This document shows, piece by piece, positions 14,723 to 23,659 of a DNA stretch of 64,000 bases (the stretch's first letter is position 1; each line of letters opens with the position of its first letter). The notes under the pieces were generated by a model, which was not told the DNA's origin, ran no database searches, and saw only the letters and a list, made by a program, of their open reading frames with translations. This DNA comes from Nitrosopumilus sp. b1 (GTDB lineage: Archaea; Thermoproteota; Nitrososphaeria; Nitrososphaerales; Nitrosopumilaceae), in assembly GCF_014078545.1 (NCBI RefSeq), contig NZ_MU078716.1:1-64000 (forward strand). The letters run 5' to 3'. The position numbers and the translations under genes are program-made.

Positions 14723-15406
14723 ATGACTTCTCATAGAGCTATAGGATTTTGGTACAATATTGCACTAGTTAGCTTTATGGTAATTGCAGTAACTTTGGCA
14801 GCGACAATCATGGCATCAGGGTTTTCCTCCAGTGATGCAACTAAGGAAGTTTTGGAAGAAGCATTAGATGAATCAAGACACGGTCTACAAATTGTAGGAA
14901 AGATTTCAGCAAGAGCAGATGTAACAAATGATAAAATTCTAGTCACTGGAACTCCATTGACAGCTGCTAGTGGCGGCTCAGTTGATGTCAAACAAGATTA
15001 CTTTAAGATAAATTACAAACTCATCAAAATTGACAGTCACACTATTACCTATGATGATATCAATGCAGGTTCTCTAAATGAGGGCAGCTACAATTCAATG
15101 CAGACTGCAGTTGCAGATGCAAAAGCAAGCGGCCTAATTGATGTAAATCCATATGTGGATACAGAAAAGCCGGAAAGAACTTCGGCATTCATTTACTGGC
15201 TAGTGAATTTTGATAACGATGGAAAGATAGATGTTGGCGAGCTAGCAATACTTGCAATTGTATATGCAGAACAAGACAAACCATCAACTGGAGAATATCT
15301 TCTAGTTGAAGGACTAGTTCCAGAAGGAAGTATTCTCTTTATGGAAAGAACTATTTCAAACATATCAGATGTCGTTGTAGATTTGGGCGGAAAGATAAAG
15401 GAATAA
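14723..15406 (+). CDS. Archaellin-like (FlaB) filament subunit, isolated
   Basis: A 227-residue protein. The first 35 residues hold one hydrophobic helix, the assembly core of archaellins. The middle and end match archaellins: VTGTPLTAASGG, NAGSLNEGSYNSMQ, TSAFIYWLVNFD, DVGELAILAIVYAEQDKPS and ISDVVVDLGGKI. The signal before the helix is MTSHRAIGF and lacks the usual K/R-G site for prepilin peptidase. No other archaellum gene lies in this window. It may be an archaellin from a locus elsewhere or a repurposed surface filament. A palindrome precedes the start. Confidence 0.85.
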   Translation: MTSHRAIGFWYNIALVSFMVIAVTLAATIMASGFSSSDATKEVLEEALDESRHGLQIVGKISARADVTNDKILVTGTPLTAASGGSVDVKQDYFKINYKLIKIDSHTITYDDINAGSLNEGSYNSMQTAVADAKASGLIDVNPYVDTEKPERTSAFIYWLVNFDNDGKIDVGELAILAIVYAEQDKPSTGEYLLVEGLVPEGSILFMERTISNISDVVVDLGGKIKE

Positions 15407-16507
15407 TCAAGAGGTTAACTTTTTGACAAGACTGCCAAAGTCAGTCTCTTGTATTGGTGGAATTTTCAAGATTTCCAAGTTTTCTTTTACATGTGCATCT
15501 GATTTTTGACCAACTAGTGGAGCGATAACACCAGGGGTTGAGCGAATAAACTGTAATGCACGCAATGGTGCAGATAAATCATCAAAGCTTGGCATGACAC
15601 CATCTGCCAAGAGTCGTCCCTGCATAAATGGAACACTTGTAAAGACACCTATCCCACACTTGATTGAAGCATCCAGAATGGACATGTTTACAGAATTTAC
15701 TTGCTGATTTTTTTGCATGAATGCTTGGTCATAATACATGTTATACGGCAATTGAATGAATCTAAATCCGTGGTTTTCTCCTCCAACTTGTTTTGCCATT
15801 CCAACTGTATCTTCAAGTGACAGATACTGTGGGTTATCATGTGTAACTCTAAAGCACTCCCAAGTTGCTAGACCATAAAATTTGATCAAACCTTTTTTGC
15901 GTTTTTTCTCATACAACTCAAAAACAGATTTGAGATTTTTTTGAAATTGCTCTTTTGATAGATCCTGTTGACCTTCAACGGCATTATGAAGATATAACAA
16001 ATCAATGCATTCCAGATTCAAATTCTTTAGGCTGCGATTTAGCTGATCCTCAAGATATGGAACGCTCATGCAATGATATCCTGATGAGATGTCCCCTGAT
16101 GAGACTACACCTTTTTGTGTATATTCTGTCTTGACATATTCCCAAAAGTCTTGTTTAACATCAGCATCGTTTGTGACATACCCATTTTTTGTACTAACAA
16201 AGATTTCATCACGAGAAATTTGCCCCGACTCTACTAATTCAGCGATTGCTCTACCAACTGAGCGCTCAGCCTTTTGGGCCCTATAGTTAATTGCAGTATC
16301 TATTACATTTACGCCAGATACAATAGATGACTTTACAGCATTTTTCACTAGAGTGTCTGTTGCATCATTTGCTTCACCCAAATAGGTCCCAATTCCTACA
16401 TTAGATAGTGTCAAATCATTGAATTTTTTGAAATTTTGAGGATTTACTTGTGGATGATTCTTTGAAAAGTTACTAGTACCATTGGCAGTAGCAAAACCTG
16501 AGATCAT
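15407..16507 (-). CDS. Aldo/keto reductase family oxidoreductase
   Basis: A 366-residue TIM-barrel NADPH-dependent reductase. The catalytic tetrad is visible: Asp and Tyr in VIDTAINYR, Lys in VSTKNGY and His in LYLHNAVEG. The length is 40-50 residues above typical members; the extra sequence lies at the N-terminus and around the YCMSVPYLEDQL region. Members related to sugar or stress aldehydes share these features, and the substrate is open. Its stop codon abuts the convergent archaellin-like gene. Confidence 0.85.
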   Translation of the reverse strand: MISGFATANGTSNFSKNHPQVNPQNFKKFNDLTLSNVGIGTYLGEANDATDTLVKNAVKSSIVSGVNVIDTAINYRAQKAERSVGRAIAELVESGQISRDEIFVSTKNGYVTNDADVKQDFWEYVKTEYTQKGVVSSGDISSGYHCMSVPYLEDQLNRSLKNLNLECIDLLYLHNAVEGQQDLSKEQFQKNLKSVFELYEKKRKKGLIKFYGLATWECFRVTHDNPQYLSLEDTVGMAKQVGGENHGFRFIQLPYNMYYDQAFMQKNQQVNSVNMSILDASIKCGIGVFTSVPFMQGRLLADGVMPSFDDLSAPLRALQFIRSTPGVIAPLVGQKSDAHVKENLEILKIPPIQETDFGSLVKKLTS

Positions 16508-16542
16508 GTTACTCTAAACAATTTGATGAATTTATTTGTAAG

Positions 16543-17436
16543 CTAATACATCAAACCCAAGAAAAAACTCACTGCAAATAACGCCCCAGTAACTCTGCTA
16601 AATATCAAGGCCTTACTCATTGCAGGAATAAGCTCATCAATTTTATCAAAATTTTCTTTGAGTGATATTCCAGATTTTATTGCAATTGGAATTGTTCCCA
16701 AAGAAATCAGTGAAATCATTGGAAAGAAATTCAAAAAAACGCCAAGTGTAATCGCAGTATAGGCCACAACGGGAAATATCCAAAATATGTTCACTGCCTT
16801 TTTTTTACCTAATAGAATCACCAGTGTTTTTCTGCCTTTAGACTTGTCTGCATCATGATCTGGAAATGATGTGATAAACAATACAAGAGATGACAAGGCC
16901 CCAATTACTATACCTGCAAGTACAATTGAAAGTGATATCTCATTTGATTGAATAAAGTATGTTCCCAAAACAATCATTGCCCCTTTTATTGCTACAAAAA
17001 TTTCCCCCAATCCCGAATCGACGATTTTTCCAGAGTAAAAATAGATAGAAAGTATTGCAAAGCCTAGCAAGACTGCTATTGTGATTCCACTGGTTAACAC
17101 AAAGTATGCTCCAATCAAAGAGCCAGACACAAGAAAGATTATTCCTGCACCATACACATGAGATGGTTTGAGTAATCCCTCTGGTAGCACGCCAGTCCCA
17201 CCACTCATCTTTGTTCGTTTTGTTGATGAATCAATACCTCGCTTAAAATCCCAATAGTCATTTAACAGATCAACACTTGCATGAAGTGCCAATACTCCTG
17301 CAAATGTTAATCCTGCATGAAAAACATTGATGTCATGGTATAACCACCACTGGACTGATAATCCAACAAATACAGAAATCACTGATGCAAATAGAAATTT
17401 TATTCTAATGACACGTAGCCAAGTGGATATTGTCAT
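16543..17436 (-). CDS. UbiA-family prenyltransferase (MenA-like)
   Basis: A 297-residue protein with about eight membrane helices. It shows the first Asp-rich motif NDYWDFKRGID near residue 60 and the second, DHDADKSKGRKT, near residue 193, which bind the Mg-prenyl diphosphate. KMSGGTGVLPEG after the first motif is typical of MenA, which prenylates dihydroxynaphthoate in menaquinone synthesis. Thaumarchaea contain menaquinones, so this role is likely. It overlaps the upstream DUF2203 gene by 4 bp, indicating one operon. Confidence 0.85.
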   Translation of the reverse strand: MTISTWLRVIRIKFLFASVISVFVGLSVQWWLYHDINVFHAGLTFAGVLALHASVDLLNDYWDFKRGIDSSTKRTKMSGGTGVLPEGLLKPSHVYGAGIIFLVSGSLIGAYFVLTSGITIAVLLGFAILSIYFYSGKIVDSGLGEIFVAIKGAMIVLGTYFIQSNEISLSIVLAGIVIGALSSLVLFITSFPDHDADKSKGRKTLVILLGKKKAVNIFWIFPVVAYTAITLGVFLNFFPMISLISLGTIPIAIKSGISLKENFDKIDELIPAMSKALIFSRVTGALFAVSFFLGLMY

Positions 17437-17834
17437 ACTAGAGATTCATCGCTTACTTCAAGTGGCTTTCTACCCATAAAGCCAACATCTTTTTCATGCC
17501 AAAACTTTATCTCAGTTTCACCATCTTTCCAGCACAACCAAATCTCATCATCAAATCTTTTTGCTGGAAAATCCAAAAGTCCTTCCTCAATGCTTTTGAT
17601 GACAACGCCTGTTTTTTCCAGATCATCAATACTTTGATAAAATTTTGTAATCTTTTCATTTAGATTTTGTTTTAGAGTAACATATTCCTCAAAGGAGTTT
17701 GTAGTTGAGACACTCATCTGGAGTTGCTGCTCTACTTTCATTACTTCGGCTTTGCATGAAAGAACAAATTTGTATTTTTTAATGACTTCGGGCAAAATTT
17801 GATTTGCCGTGGTAACTGTAAAGTATGAAAACAT
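17433..17834 (-). CDS. DUF2203 family protein
   Basis: A 133-residue soluble protein. The N-terminal half is a long helix. The C-terminal half carries the DUF2203 core: GLLDFPAKRFDDEIWLCWKDG followed by KFWHEKDVGFMGRKPL. The conserved His and Glu in WHE suggest a metal or active site, but the function is unknown. Translation probably couples to the UbiA gene through the 4-bp overlap. The family often appears near quinone or lipid genes only incidentally. Confidence 0.85.
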   Translation of the reverse strand: MFSYFTVTTANQILPEVIKKYKFVLSCKAEVMKVEQQLQMSVSTTNSFEEYVTLKQNLNEKITKFYQSIDDLEKTGVVIKSIEEGLLDFPAKRFDDEIWLCWKDGETEIKFWHEKDVGFMGRKPLEVSDESLV

Positions 17835-17906
17835 ATTCTCAAATCTGAATATTCTTAATTAAAAATCTAGCTCCAAGTTTATTAAAAGTGTGAATTTCTT
17901 AGATGC

Positions 17907-18188
17907 ATGAGCCAAGACGAACAATTAGAGATGTTGATTGAGCAAACTATCAACGGAGCAATATCTACAATACCACAGCATATCGAGGAAATCAAACAGA
18001 ATCAGGAAGTGCTAAAGTCACAAAATCCAAACGAGTTTGTGTATGGAATGATTATGGGTATGGCCTTTGGTATGGCAGGTGCACTTTTGGCATCGCAAAA
18101 AGGAATGCCAACGCCGGAAGATCAAATGAAGATAAGAGATATTATTTACAAAAAAATTCCAGACATACGTGGTCAGATATTTACATGA
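17907..18188 (+). CDS. Small protein with a glycine-rich hydrophobic segment (93 aa)
   Basis: A 93-residue protein. An acidic helical N-terminus (about 45 residues) precedes FVYGMIMGMAFGMAGALLAS, a glycine-zipper hydrophobic segment that could insert in the membrane or drive oligomerisation. No family is recognised. It starts at ATG 17907 and its stop overlaps the start of the flavin-binding split-barrel gene by 4 bp, so the two are co-translated. Confidence 0.7.
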   Translation: MSQDEQLEMLIEQTINGAISTIPQHIEEIKQNQEVLKSQNPNEFVYGMIMGMAFGMAGALLASQKGMPTPEDQMKIRDIIYKKIPDIRGQIFT

Positions 18189-18583
18189 TAAAATTCACAC
18201 CTAGTGAAAAAAAATATCTAGAATCAATGGAGGAAGCAAGGCTAGCTACTGTAAAGAATAACATGCCTCATGTAAAGCCTGTTTCATACATCTCTTATGA
18301 TAATGCCTTCTTTGTGGCAACAGACTATGAGACTGTAACGTATAGAAATATTTCAAAAAATCCTAAGGCAGGATTAGTGGTGGATACTTATTCTCCAGGA
18401 AAACACAAGGCAGTGTGCTGTCAGGGCAATGTCAAAATTTTAGAGAGTGGGAAAGAATTTTTAGAAATGTATCAGCAGTTTTTTAAAAAATTTGCATGGG
18501 TACGAAATGATCCGTGGAAAGAAAATGAAGCCCCCATACTAAAGATCGTCCCCCTCACAAAGACTTCATGGGGCCTGAAATAA
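18185..18583 (+). CDS. PNPOx-like split-barrel flavin/F420-binding protein
   Basis: A 132-residue member of the pyridoxamine-phosphate-oxidase-like superfamily. ARLATVKNNMPHVKPVSYISYDNAFFVAT is the first pair of barrel strands, and KNPKAGLVVDTY and VCCQGNVKIL are later ones. The final TKTSWGLK suits the dimer interface. Members bind FMN, F420 or haem and act as reductases or sensors. It follows the 93-residue gene with a 4-bp overlap. Cofactor and substrate are undetermined. Confidence 0.82.
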   Translation: MIKFTPSEKKYLESMEEARLATVKNNMPHVKPVSYISYDNAFFVATDYETVTYRNISKNPKAGLVVDTYSPGKHKAVCCQGNVKILESGKEFLEMYQQFFKKFAWVRNDPWKENEAPILKIVPLTKTSWGLK

Positions 18584-18631
18584 TTAGTAAGATTCAAAAG
18601 TATAATTATTTCAGTTTTAAGAAGAAGATAC

Positions 18632-18871
18632 ATGCATACAGGTTTTATTATCGGCGGAGTGTTTTTGGCATTGTGTATAGTATTATCAATTTACATTGTT
18701 GTCTACAAAGAATCAGTTCTGACTCCAATTGCTGAAAAAGAGATGATGGAAATGAAGGCAATGAACTGTGAGCAAATTGCAGAGCACTCTTCTAGCGGAT
18801 TGTTCTGGTCTGTAGATAACTACGAATGGGCCAAAGAAAGAACCGAAGCGTGTGAAGATGCAGGATTATAA
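18632..18871 (+). CDS. Small single-pass membrane protein (79 aa)
   Basis: A 79-residue protein with one N-terminal helix (FIIGGVFLALCIVLSIYIVVY) and an acidic outer part that holds two cysteines, MNCEQI and EACEDAGL. They could pair in a disulfide. No family is recognised. It lies 48 bp after the split-barrel gene and before the parvulin gene, all on one strand. Confidence 0.7.
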   Translation: MHTGFIIGGVFLALCIVLSIYIVVYKESVLTPIAEKEMMEMKAMNCEQIAEHSSSGLFWSVDNYEWAKERTEACEDAGL

Positions 18872-18912
18872 TCCCATAAACTGTAAATAGAATTTAGAAA
18901 GGATGCAATTAC

Positions 18913-19188
18913 ATGAACAAGATAAAATGCTCCCATATTTTGGTAGGTAAGCAAAGCGAAGCTCTAGCAATTCTTGAGAGAATAAAAAAAGGCGAAAAGT
19001 TTGGAAAACTTGCAAAGGAGTTATCAACAGATACAGGCAGTGCCAAAAGAGATGGAAATCTAGGATACTTTACCAAAGGAATGATGGTAAAACCATTTGA
19101 AGAGGCAGCATTCAAACTCGAGATTGGTCAGGTGTCAGAACCAGTGAAAAGTGAATTTGGATATCACATCATAAAGCGAATGGGTTAG
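18913..19188 (+). CDS. Parvulin-type peptidyl-prolyl isomerase
   Basis: A 91-residue single-domain parvulin that speeds proline isomerisation. The family pattern is complete: [48 protein letters not shown] and [11 protein letters not shown]. Size and lack of a signal peptide match the small cytoplasmic parvulins, such as those known from thaumarchaea. It overlaps the end of the convergent helicase gene by 4 bp. Confidence 0.93.
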   Translation: MNKIKCSHILVGKQSEALAILERIKKGEKFGKLAKELSTDTGSAKRDGNLGYFTKGMMVKPFEEAAFKLEIGQVSEPVKSEFGYHIIKRMG

Positions 19189-20702
19189 AGAAAATCATCT
19201 AAATTATTTTTGAGTCCACTTTTTTCCTTTTCTAGTGCTCGTGTCATCTTATCACCCATGTTCTTTGCGGCATTGATCTTTCTCTTGCCAATCCAGTAGT
19301 AGGTCTCATCAATAGTGTCCTTTGCAATTAGTACGATTAGCTTACCTGTATCACGTCTGCCAGTTCTTCCTCTTCGCTGAACATAACGAATTGAGCTAGG
19401 AACATTATCATAAAACACAACAAGATTTACTTCAGATATATCCAATCCTTCTTCCCCTACACGAGTAGCAATCAAAACTTTGTAGAGACCGTCACGGAAT
19501 TTTTGCACGGTCTCAATCTGTTTTTTTTGTTTTAGACCGGTTTCACCTGCCTTTCCAATAAGAAAGCCACACTCAATTCCCATCTCAGTTAGTTTTGTGT
19601 AAATCACATCAACAGAATCCCTGTAACTTGTAAAGACTAGCACTTTACCAGGAGAATTTTGAATTATCTCTTTTAGTTTTATCATTTTGCTGTGCTCTAT
19701 TCCATCTTTTTGTGCTGCTTTTGCTAGATGTATTGCACGTGTAAAATTGGGATCAACCTCAAAGAGTTCCTTGACACCGACTCCTTTCTTTTTTTGTGTT
19801 CTTTCACAGAATCGTAAAAACGAAGTCACACCATGAGCTTCAAAAATATTAAGGGCATATGTGATTCGAATTGCAGTAAAGAGTGGCTTTGCTGATCTTC
19901 TGTTTTGATTTAACACAAATTGACGAATTCGAAGTAATGCAGAGAGTGATTTTTGATCAGAGATGTTTATTCCATTTTTCATTAGTTCTTGATATCTTTG
20001 ATCAAGGGCCAGATTCAAGAGAGTTTGGATTGCTTTCATTTGAGGCGGCAAATCAACATTAATCCATTCTGTGTTAGTTTGCTGTACATAAGGGGCAACA
20101 TCAGGACTGTCTTCACTTCGTTGCGCGACACTTTGAATTCTTAGTGTCTTCATTATCTGAGTTGCCTTTTCTTTTTCACTAGGCAAAGTAGCAGTCATTC
20201 CTACAATTCTAGCATTAGTGTGAATGATTCTTTCTGCAATGCCAGAATATGCATAATCACCTATTGTGCGATGTGCCTCATCAAAGATAACGAGGCTAAA
20301 TTGTGAAGGAGAGACAATGTCTCTATCCAAATCGTTTTTTGCAATCTCCGGAGTAGCACAAACCACGCTATTATTCCAGTTTTTTTGACGTTTAGAAATT
20401 GGATCCTCACCAGTAACTATAGAGACATCATCAATTGTGAGATTTTGTTTTAGAAATTCATAGTGTTGGTTCACTAGAACCCTAGTTGGCGCCAAAAATA
20501 AAACGCCTCCAGTTCCTTTTGATAAAAATTCAGCGATAATTTGTAGTGCAACGGTAGTTTTTCCCAAGCCCGTAGGCAAAACAATAATGCAATTTTCATT
20601 TATTGCCTGAGCAGCTAGATTTACCTGATAATCTCTTTTTTCAATAGAGTTTTTTGTAATGTATTTTTTGTCAATATACTCTAAGGTGACCATACTCATC
20701 AA
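19185..20702 (-). CDS. Hef/FANCM-type DEAH helicase without a nuclease domain
   Basis: A 505-residue SF2 helicase for stalled or branched replication forks. It has Walker A PTGLGKT, motif II FDEAHRT, motif III TATLPSE, and motif [10 protein letters not shown]. The helical insert between the two RecA domains (about residues 210-330) is typical of Hef. Euryarchaeal Hef carries a C-terminal XPF nuclease; this one ends after the helicase, as in Crenarchaeota and Thaumarchaeota. The start is ATG 20702, with ATG 20693 also possible. Confidence 0.88.
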   Translation of the reverse strand: MMSMVTLEYIDKKYITKNSIEKRDYQVNLAAQAINENCIIVLPTGLGKTTVALQIIAEFLSKGTGGVLFLAPTRVLVNQHYEFLKQNLTIDDVSIVTGEDPISKRQKNWNNSVVCATPEIAKNDLDRDIVSPSQFSLVIFDEAHRTIGDYAYSGIAERIIHTNARIVGMTATLPSEKEKATQIMKTLRIQSVAQRSEDSPDVAPYVQQTNTEWINVDLPPQMKAIQTLLNLALDQRYQELMKNGINISDQKSLSALLRIRQFVLNQNRRSAKPLFTAIRITYALNIFEAHGVTSFLRFCERTQKKKGVGVKELFEVDPNFTRAIHLAKAAQKDGIEHSKMIKLKEIIQNSPGKVLVFTSYRDSVDVIYTKLTEMGIECGFLIGKAGETGLKQKKQIETVQKFRDGLYKVLIATRVGEEGLDISEVNLVVFYDNVPSSIRYVQRRGRTGRRDTGKLIVLIAKDTIDETYYWIGKRKINAAKNMGDKMTRALEKEKSGLKNNLDDFL

Positions 20703-20804
20703 AATTACTGATTTTACTTATCGTTTTTAGGTTTCGTGTAGTTCTTTGATATGTGTTAGTCAAATATTCAGATATATTGTAAATCAACCGTTTATTGGAA
20801 GAAT

Positions 20805-21443
20805 TTAGTGGTTTATTTTAATCTCAAATAATTGTGAAATCAAATTTTGTGCTTTGCTGGCCTCAAATTTTAGGTAATTTTGGACAAGAGAGTCTTGCAA
20901 TCGGTCAATTTTTTCTGGGTATGCAAAAGATTTTGTTTGGTTTATCTCAGAAAATGATTTGTCCAAACAAAGATAGCAAATTTGCTTTACTATGTGTTGA
21001 GCAACAATCTCTTGACCTTTTTTGTATATTGGAAATAGGTTACTCTTTCTATCAATTCCATGCGAAGTGATAGGATCTGACTTTTCATGTTTCATAATTG
21101 GTGAAATTTTGTATCCATAAAATCCAGGAGATAAACCACTGTCAACGTATTTGTTTTTCTTATTATCAATTAATGCAATTTCTTGGTAATCAGTATCCAA
21201 TGTTTTTCGAAGTATTTGGTATGATTCAACACCCAATAATTCAGAATCCCATTGAAGAAGTAATGAGGACGAAGAATGATCACTAACACTAAAGTGGATT
21301 TCAGAAGGAGATTCAGAGGGAAGGATTCCTAGTAAATTTCCAGAATCCCATTCTAATGAAGATGCAAAAGCATTATCAAGATACGGAATAGTACAGACCA
21401 CTAGTCCAGTAATTACCATTATTGCCAATCCAATGCCCCTCAT
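20805..21443 (-). CDS. Secreted protein with a fibronectin type III-like domain
   Basis: A 212-residue exported protein. The N-terminal hydrophobic stretch ends near DNAFAS, a plausible signal cleavage site. Residues about 45-115 resemble a fibronectin III fold (LLLQWDSELLGVESYQILRK, then YVDSGLSPGFYGYKISP). The C-terminal 85 residues begin ITSHGIDR and resemble the end of the next gene, 21539-22981. The two proteins probably work together on the cell surface. A CYLC pair in the shared domain may bind metal or form a disulfide. Confidence 0.72.
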   Translation of the reverse strand: MRGIGLAIMVITGLVVCTIPYLDNAFASSLEWDSGNLLGILPSESPSEIHFSVSDHSSSSLLLQWDSELLGVESYQILRKTLDTDYQEIALIDNKKNKYVDSGLSPGFYGYKISPIMKHEKSDPITSHGIDRKSNLFPIYKKGQEIVAQHIVKQICYLCLDKSFSEINQTKSFAYPEKIDRLQDSLVQNYLKFEASKAQNLISQLFEIKINH

Positions 21444-21538
21444 GCCCAGTAGGGATAAACACTTGCATCAAATAAGGAATGAGGAAATTTTCTATTATTT
21501 TATGGCCAGATTGGAACTTTGGTGAAAAAAATAAAAGA

Positions 21539-22981
21539 TTAAGGGTGGTTTTTCTTACTGAATTTTTGTTCAGATACTTTTTCAGCCTTTAATGATTCTT
21601 CTATGATTCTTTTCTGTAGTTCGATGTCGTTTGATCTATCAACGATGTTGTATTGTATGGTCTCAAATCCAGGATTGTCTTTCTGAAGGGTTTGACCCAA
21701 CAGAATTTGATCTAATGTATCTTCTGCAATCATGGCCTGACCAGATTTGTAGATTGAAAAGAATGCATGATTTCTATCATATCCATGTGAGGATATGTCA
21801 TCGATGATCTTTTTTGCAGGCTCATAGTCTTTAATCCAAAAGCCATCTTTCAGATGCCATGTGTTACCCATCTCATCTATGACATGTGTTTTATCATAGA
21901 TTGTCAAAGTGTGTAGGTAACCTTGATTATCCATGGCCTGTACTTTCTTCAATGGATTCAACGACTTGCCTTCGATTTCAATACCGTGGTTGTAAAAGTT
22001 TTGCCAAGAGTTTTTGCGTTCATCCCAAACTTGAGTTCCTACAATGTTGAAATCAAGGGGTGCTCTAAACGTATGATATATTGTTACGATTAGACAATTA
22101 TCATCAGTTAATGCTTCATTGCATTGTCCAACATCAGTGTCTAGTCTAACGTTTTGCAAAACATTTTCTGGATCATAAACGGTTAGAGTTTCTTTTCCTT
22201 CCCAATCCTTGTCCCAGATTATTTTGGCATTGCTGCTAATCATGTATTCTCCTTTTCCAAGACCAAAACCAAATTCAAAATGTTTGATGTTCCATGGTCC
22301 TTGGTTTTCATAGATCTTAAAGGTTGCAACATTTTCTTCTCCCACATTTACTTTGAGTAGTGGATACGGGGTGAAGAAGTATTCAACATCAGTGGCTCGT
22401 CCATTATAGACAAAGCCATCTTCTACCCATCGCTTTCCATCATAGTCTACACCTAATGTGGGATGAGTACAGTCCTTTGAGCAGTCACCACCACCTAAGA
22501 TATCGACTCCAAAGTTACCAGACAGAGTAGCTGTATCTGCACCAACATTGATTAGATCAGTGTTTCCTCCATCAGCATCAGCGATAGTTGTAGTACCTGC
22601 ACCTTGTACGGTTGTACTAGATATTACAGGAACGTTTCCTAAACCAGTAATAGTTATTGTTAGTGAAGTGCTATCTGCACTCCATAGTCCTGTGTATGTT
22701 GTACCTCCACCGCTAATATCCGGACTAGCAAAGGTAAAGTTTGCATTAATTTCTGCAGTTGTCATTGTTCCACCTCCAGTTGCATTTGTTGCAATATCAA
22801 AATTAATGGTCAGTGTGTCGCCTACAGAGTAGACAAGATCACCATTATCAGGATCAGCTGCAACAAAGGTATCAAACTGTGGAACTGCTGCAAATGCATC
22901 ATCAGTCAGGGTACTAAAAATTCCCAAAACTGAAAGGCTTCCCAGTAAGAGTATTGATTTTATGTTTAGTCCTTTAGCCAC
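21539..22981 (-). CDS. Large secreted surface protein sharing a C-terminal domain with its neighbour
   Basis: A 480-residue exported protein. A signal peptide ends near DDAFA. Residues about 35-170 are Thr/Gly/Asp-rich and beta-like, as in cadherin-like surface repeats. A middle domain follows (CSKDCTHPTLG, then KVNVGEENVATFKIYENQGPW). The C-terminal 85 residues start ISSHGYDR and contain FSIYKSGQAMIAEDTL, similar to ITSHGIDR and FPIYKKGQEIVAQHIV in the gene at 20805-21443. No enzyme motif is seen. An S-layer-associated or adhesive role is an inference. Confidence 0.75.
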   Translation of the reverse strand: MAKGLNIKSILLLGSLSVLGIFSTLTDDAFAAVPQFDTFVAADPDNGDLVYSVGDTLTINFDIATNATGGGTMTTAEINANFTFASPDISGGGTTYTGLWSADSTSLTITITGLGNVPVISSTTVQGAGTTTIADADGGNTDLINVGADTATLSGNFGVDILGGGDCSKDCTHPTLGVDYDGKRWVEDGFVYNGRATDVEYFFTPYPLLKVNVGEENVATFKIYENQGPWNIKHFEFGFGLGKGEYMISSNAKIIWDKDWEGKETLTVYDPENVLQNVRLDTDVGQCNEALTDDNCLIVTIYHTFRAPLDFNIVGTQVWDERKNSWQNFYNHGIEIEGKSLNPLKKVQAMDNQGYLHTLTIYDKTHVIDEMGNTWHLKDGFWIKDYEPAKKIIDDISSHGYDRNHAFFSIYKSGQAMIAEDTLDQILLGQTLQKDNPGFETIQYNIVDRSNDIELQKRIIEESLKAEKVSEQKFSKKNHP

Positions 22982-23083
22982 AAAATAAATGAAATTTTTT
23001 CATACAAGTTTCTATGTTAAAACAGATCGAACAAACAATTTTTCAAATATACTATAAGAAATGATTTTTTGATGCCTGAATAT

Positions 23084-23093
23084 CCATATATGG
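23084..23093. promoter_or_regulatory. Palindromic TATA box of the dCMP deaminase gene
   Basis: CCATATATGG is a perfect 10-bp palindrome centred 25 bp before GTG 23114. It is at TATA-box distance for a leaderless message. Confidence 0.5.
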
Positions 23094-23113
23094 TAGCAAA
23101 ATAGAATTTTACT

Positions 23114-23650
23114 GTGAGTGAAAAGTTCGAAAGGCCAAACTGGGATGAATATTTTATGCTCCAGGCAGAACTTGCAAAATTGAGATCAAATTGTATGACG
23201 AGGCATGTAGGTGCTGTAATCGTTAGAAATAATCGCCAGTTAGCGACAGGATACAATGGAACACCTCCAGGAATCAAAAATTGTTTTGAAGGAGGATGCA
23301 AGCGATGTGAGCTAAGAATGCAGGGAAAATTAGAATCTGGCGCTTCATTAGATAGATGTCTGTGCAATCATGCAGAGGCAAATGCAATAATGCATTGTGC
23401 CATTTTAGGAATAGAGGCAGGAATTGAGGGGGCGATACTATACACTACATTTGTTCCGTGCTTAGAATGCACAAAGATGGCAATCACTATTGGAATTAAA
23501 AAATTTGTTTGTCTTGATTCGTATCCTGAAACTGATTATGACCTTCTCAAGGAAGCAGGTGTTGAAATAGTTGAGATTAACAAAGAAAAGATCCAATATT
23601 GGGCACAAAAGTTGTTTGAGGGATATGATGTCAAAGTGGTCACAAAATGA
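23114..23650 (+). CDS. dCMP deaminase family protein
   Basis: A 178-residue zinc deaminase, probably converting dCMP to dUMP for thymidylate synthesis. The active site is complete: HAEANAI (zinc His and proton-shuttle Glu) and PCLECTK (two zinc Cys). An extra zinc site of the dCMP class is likely from CFEGGCKRCELR and DRCLCNHAE. The start is GTG 23114. The polymerase gene begins 9 bp after the stop, so nucleotide supply and DNA synthesis share an operon. Confidence 0.9.
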   Translation: MSEKFERPNWDEYFMLQAELAKLRSNCMTRHVGAVIVRNNRQLATGYNGTPPGIKNCFEGGCKRCELRMQGKLESGASLDRCLCNHAEANAIMHCAILGIEAGIEGAILYTTFVPCLECTKMAITIGIKKFVCLDSYPETDYDLLKEAGVEIVEINKEKIQYWAQKLFEGYDVKVVTK

Positions 23651-23659
23651 GGTGAGTGA

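Noticed and set aside
23017-23367. A 116-codon minus-strand frame opposite the dCMP deaminase
   Set aside because: The deaminase has a full catalytic site on the other strand.
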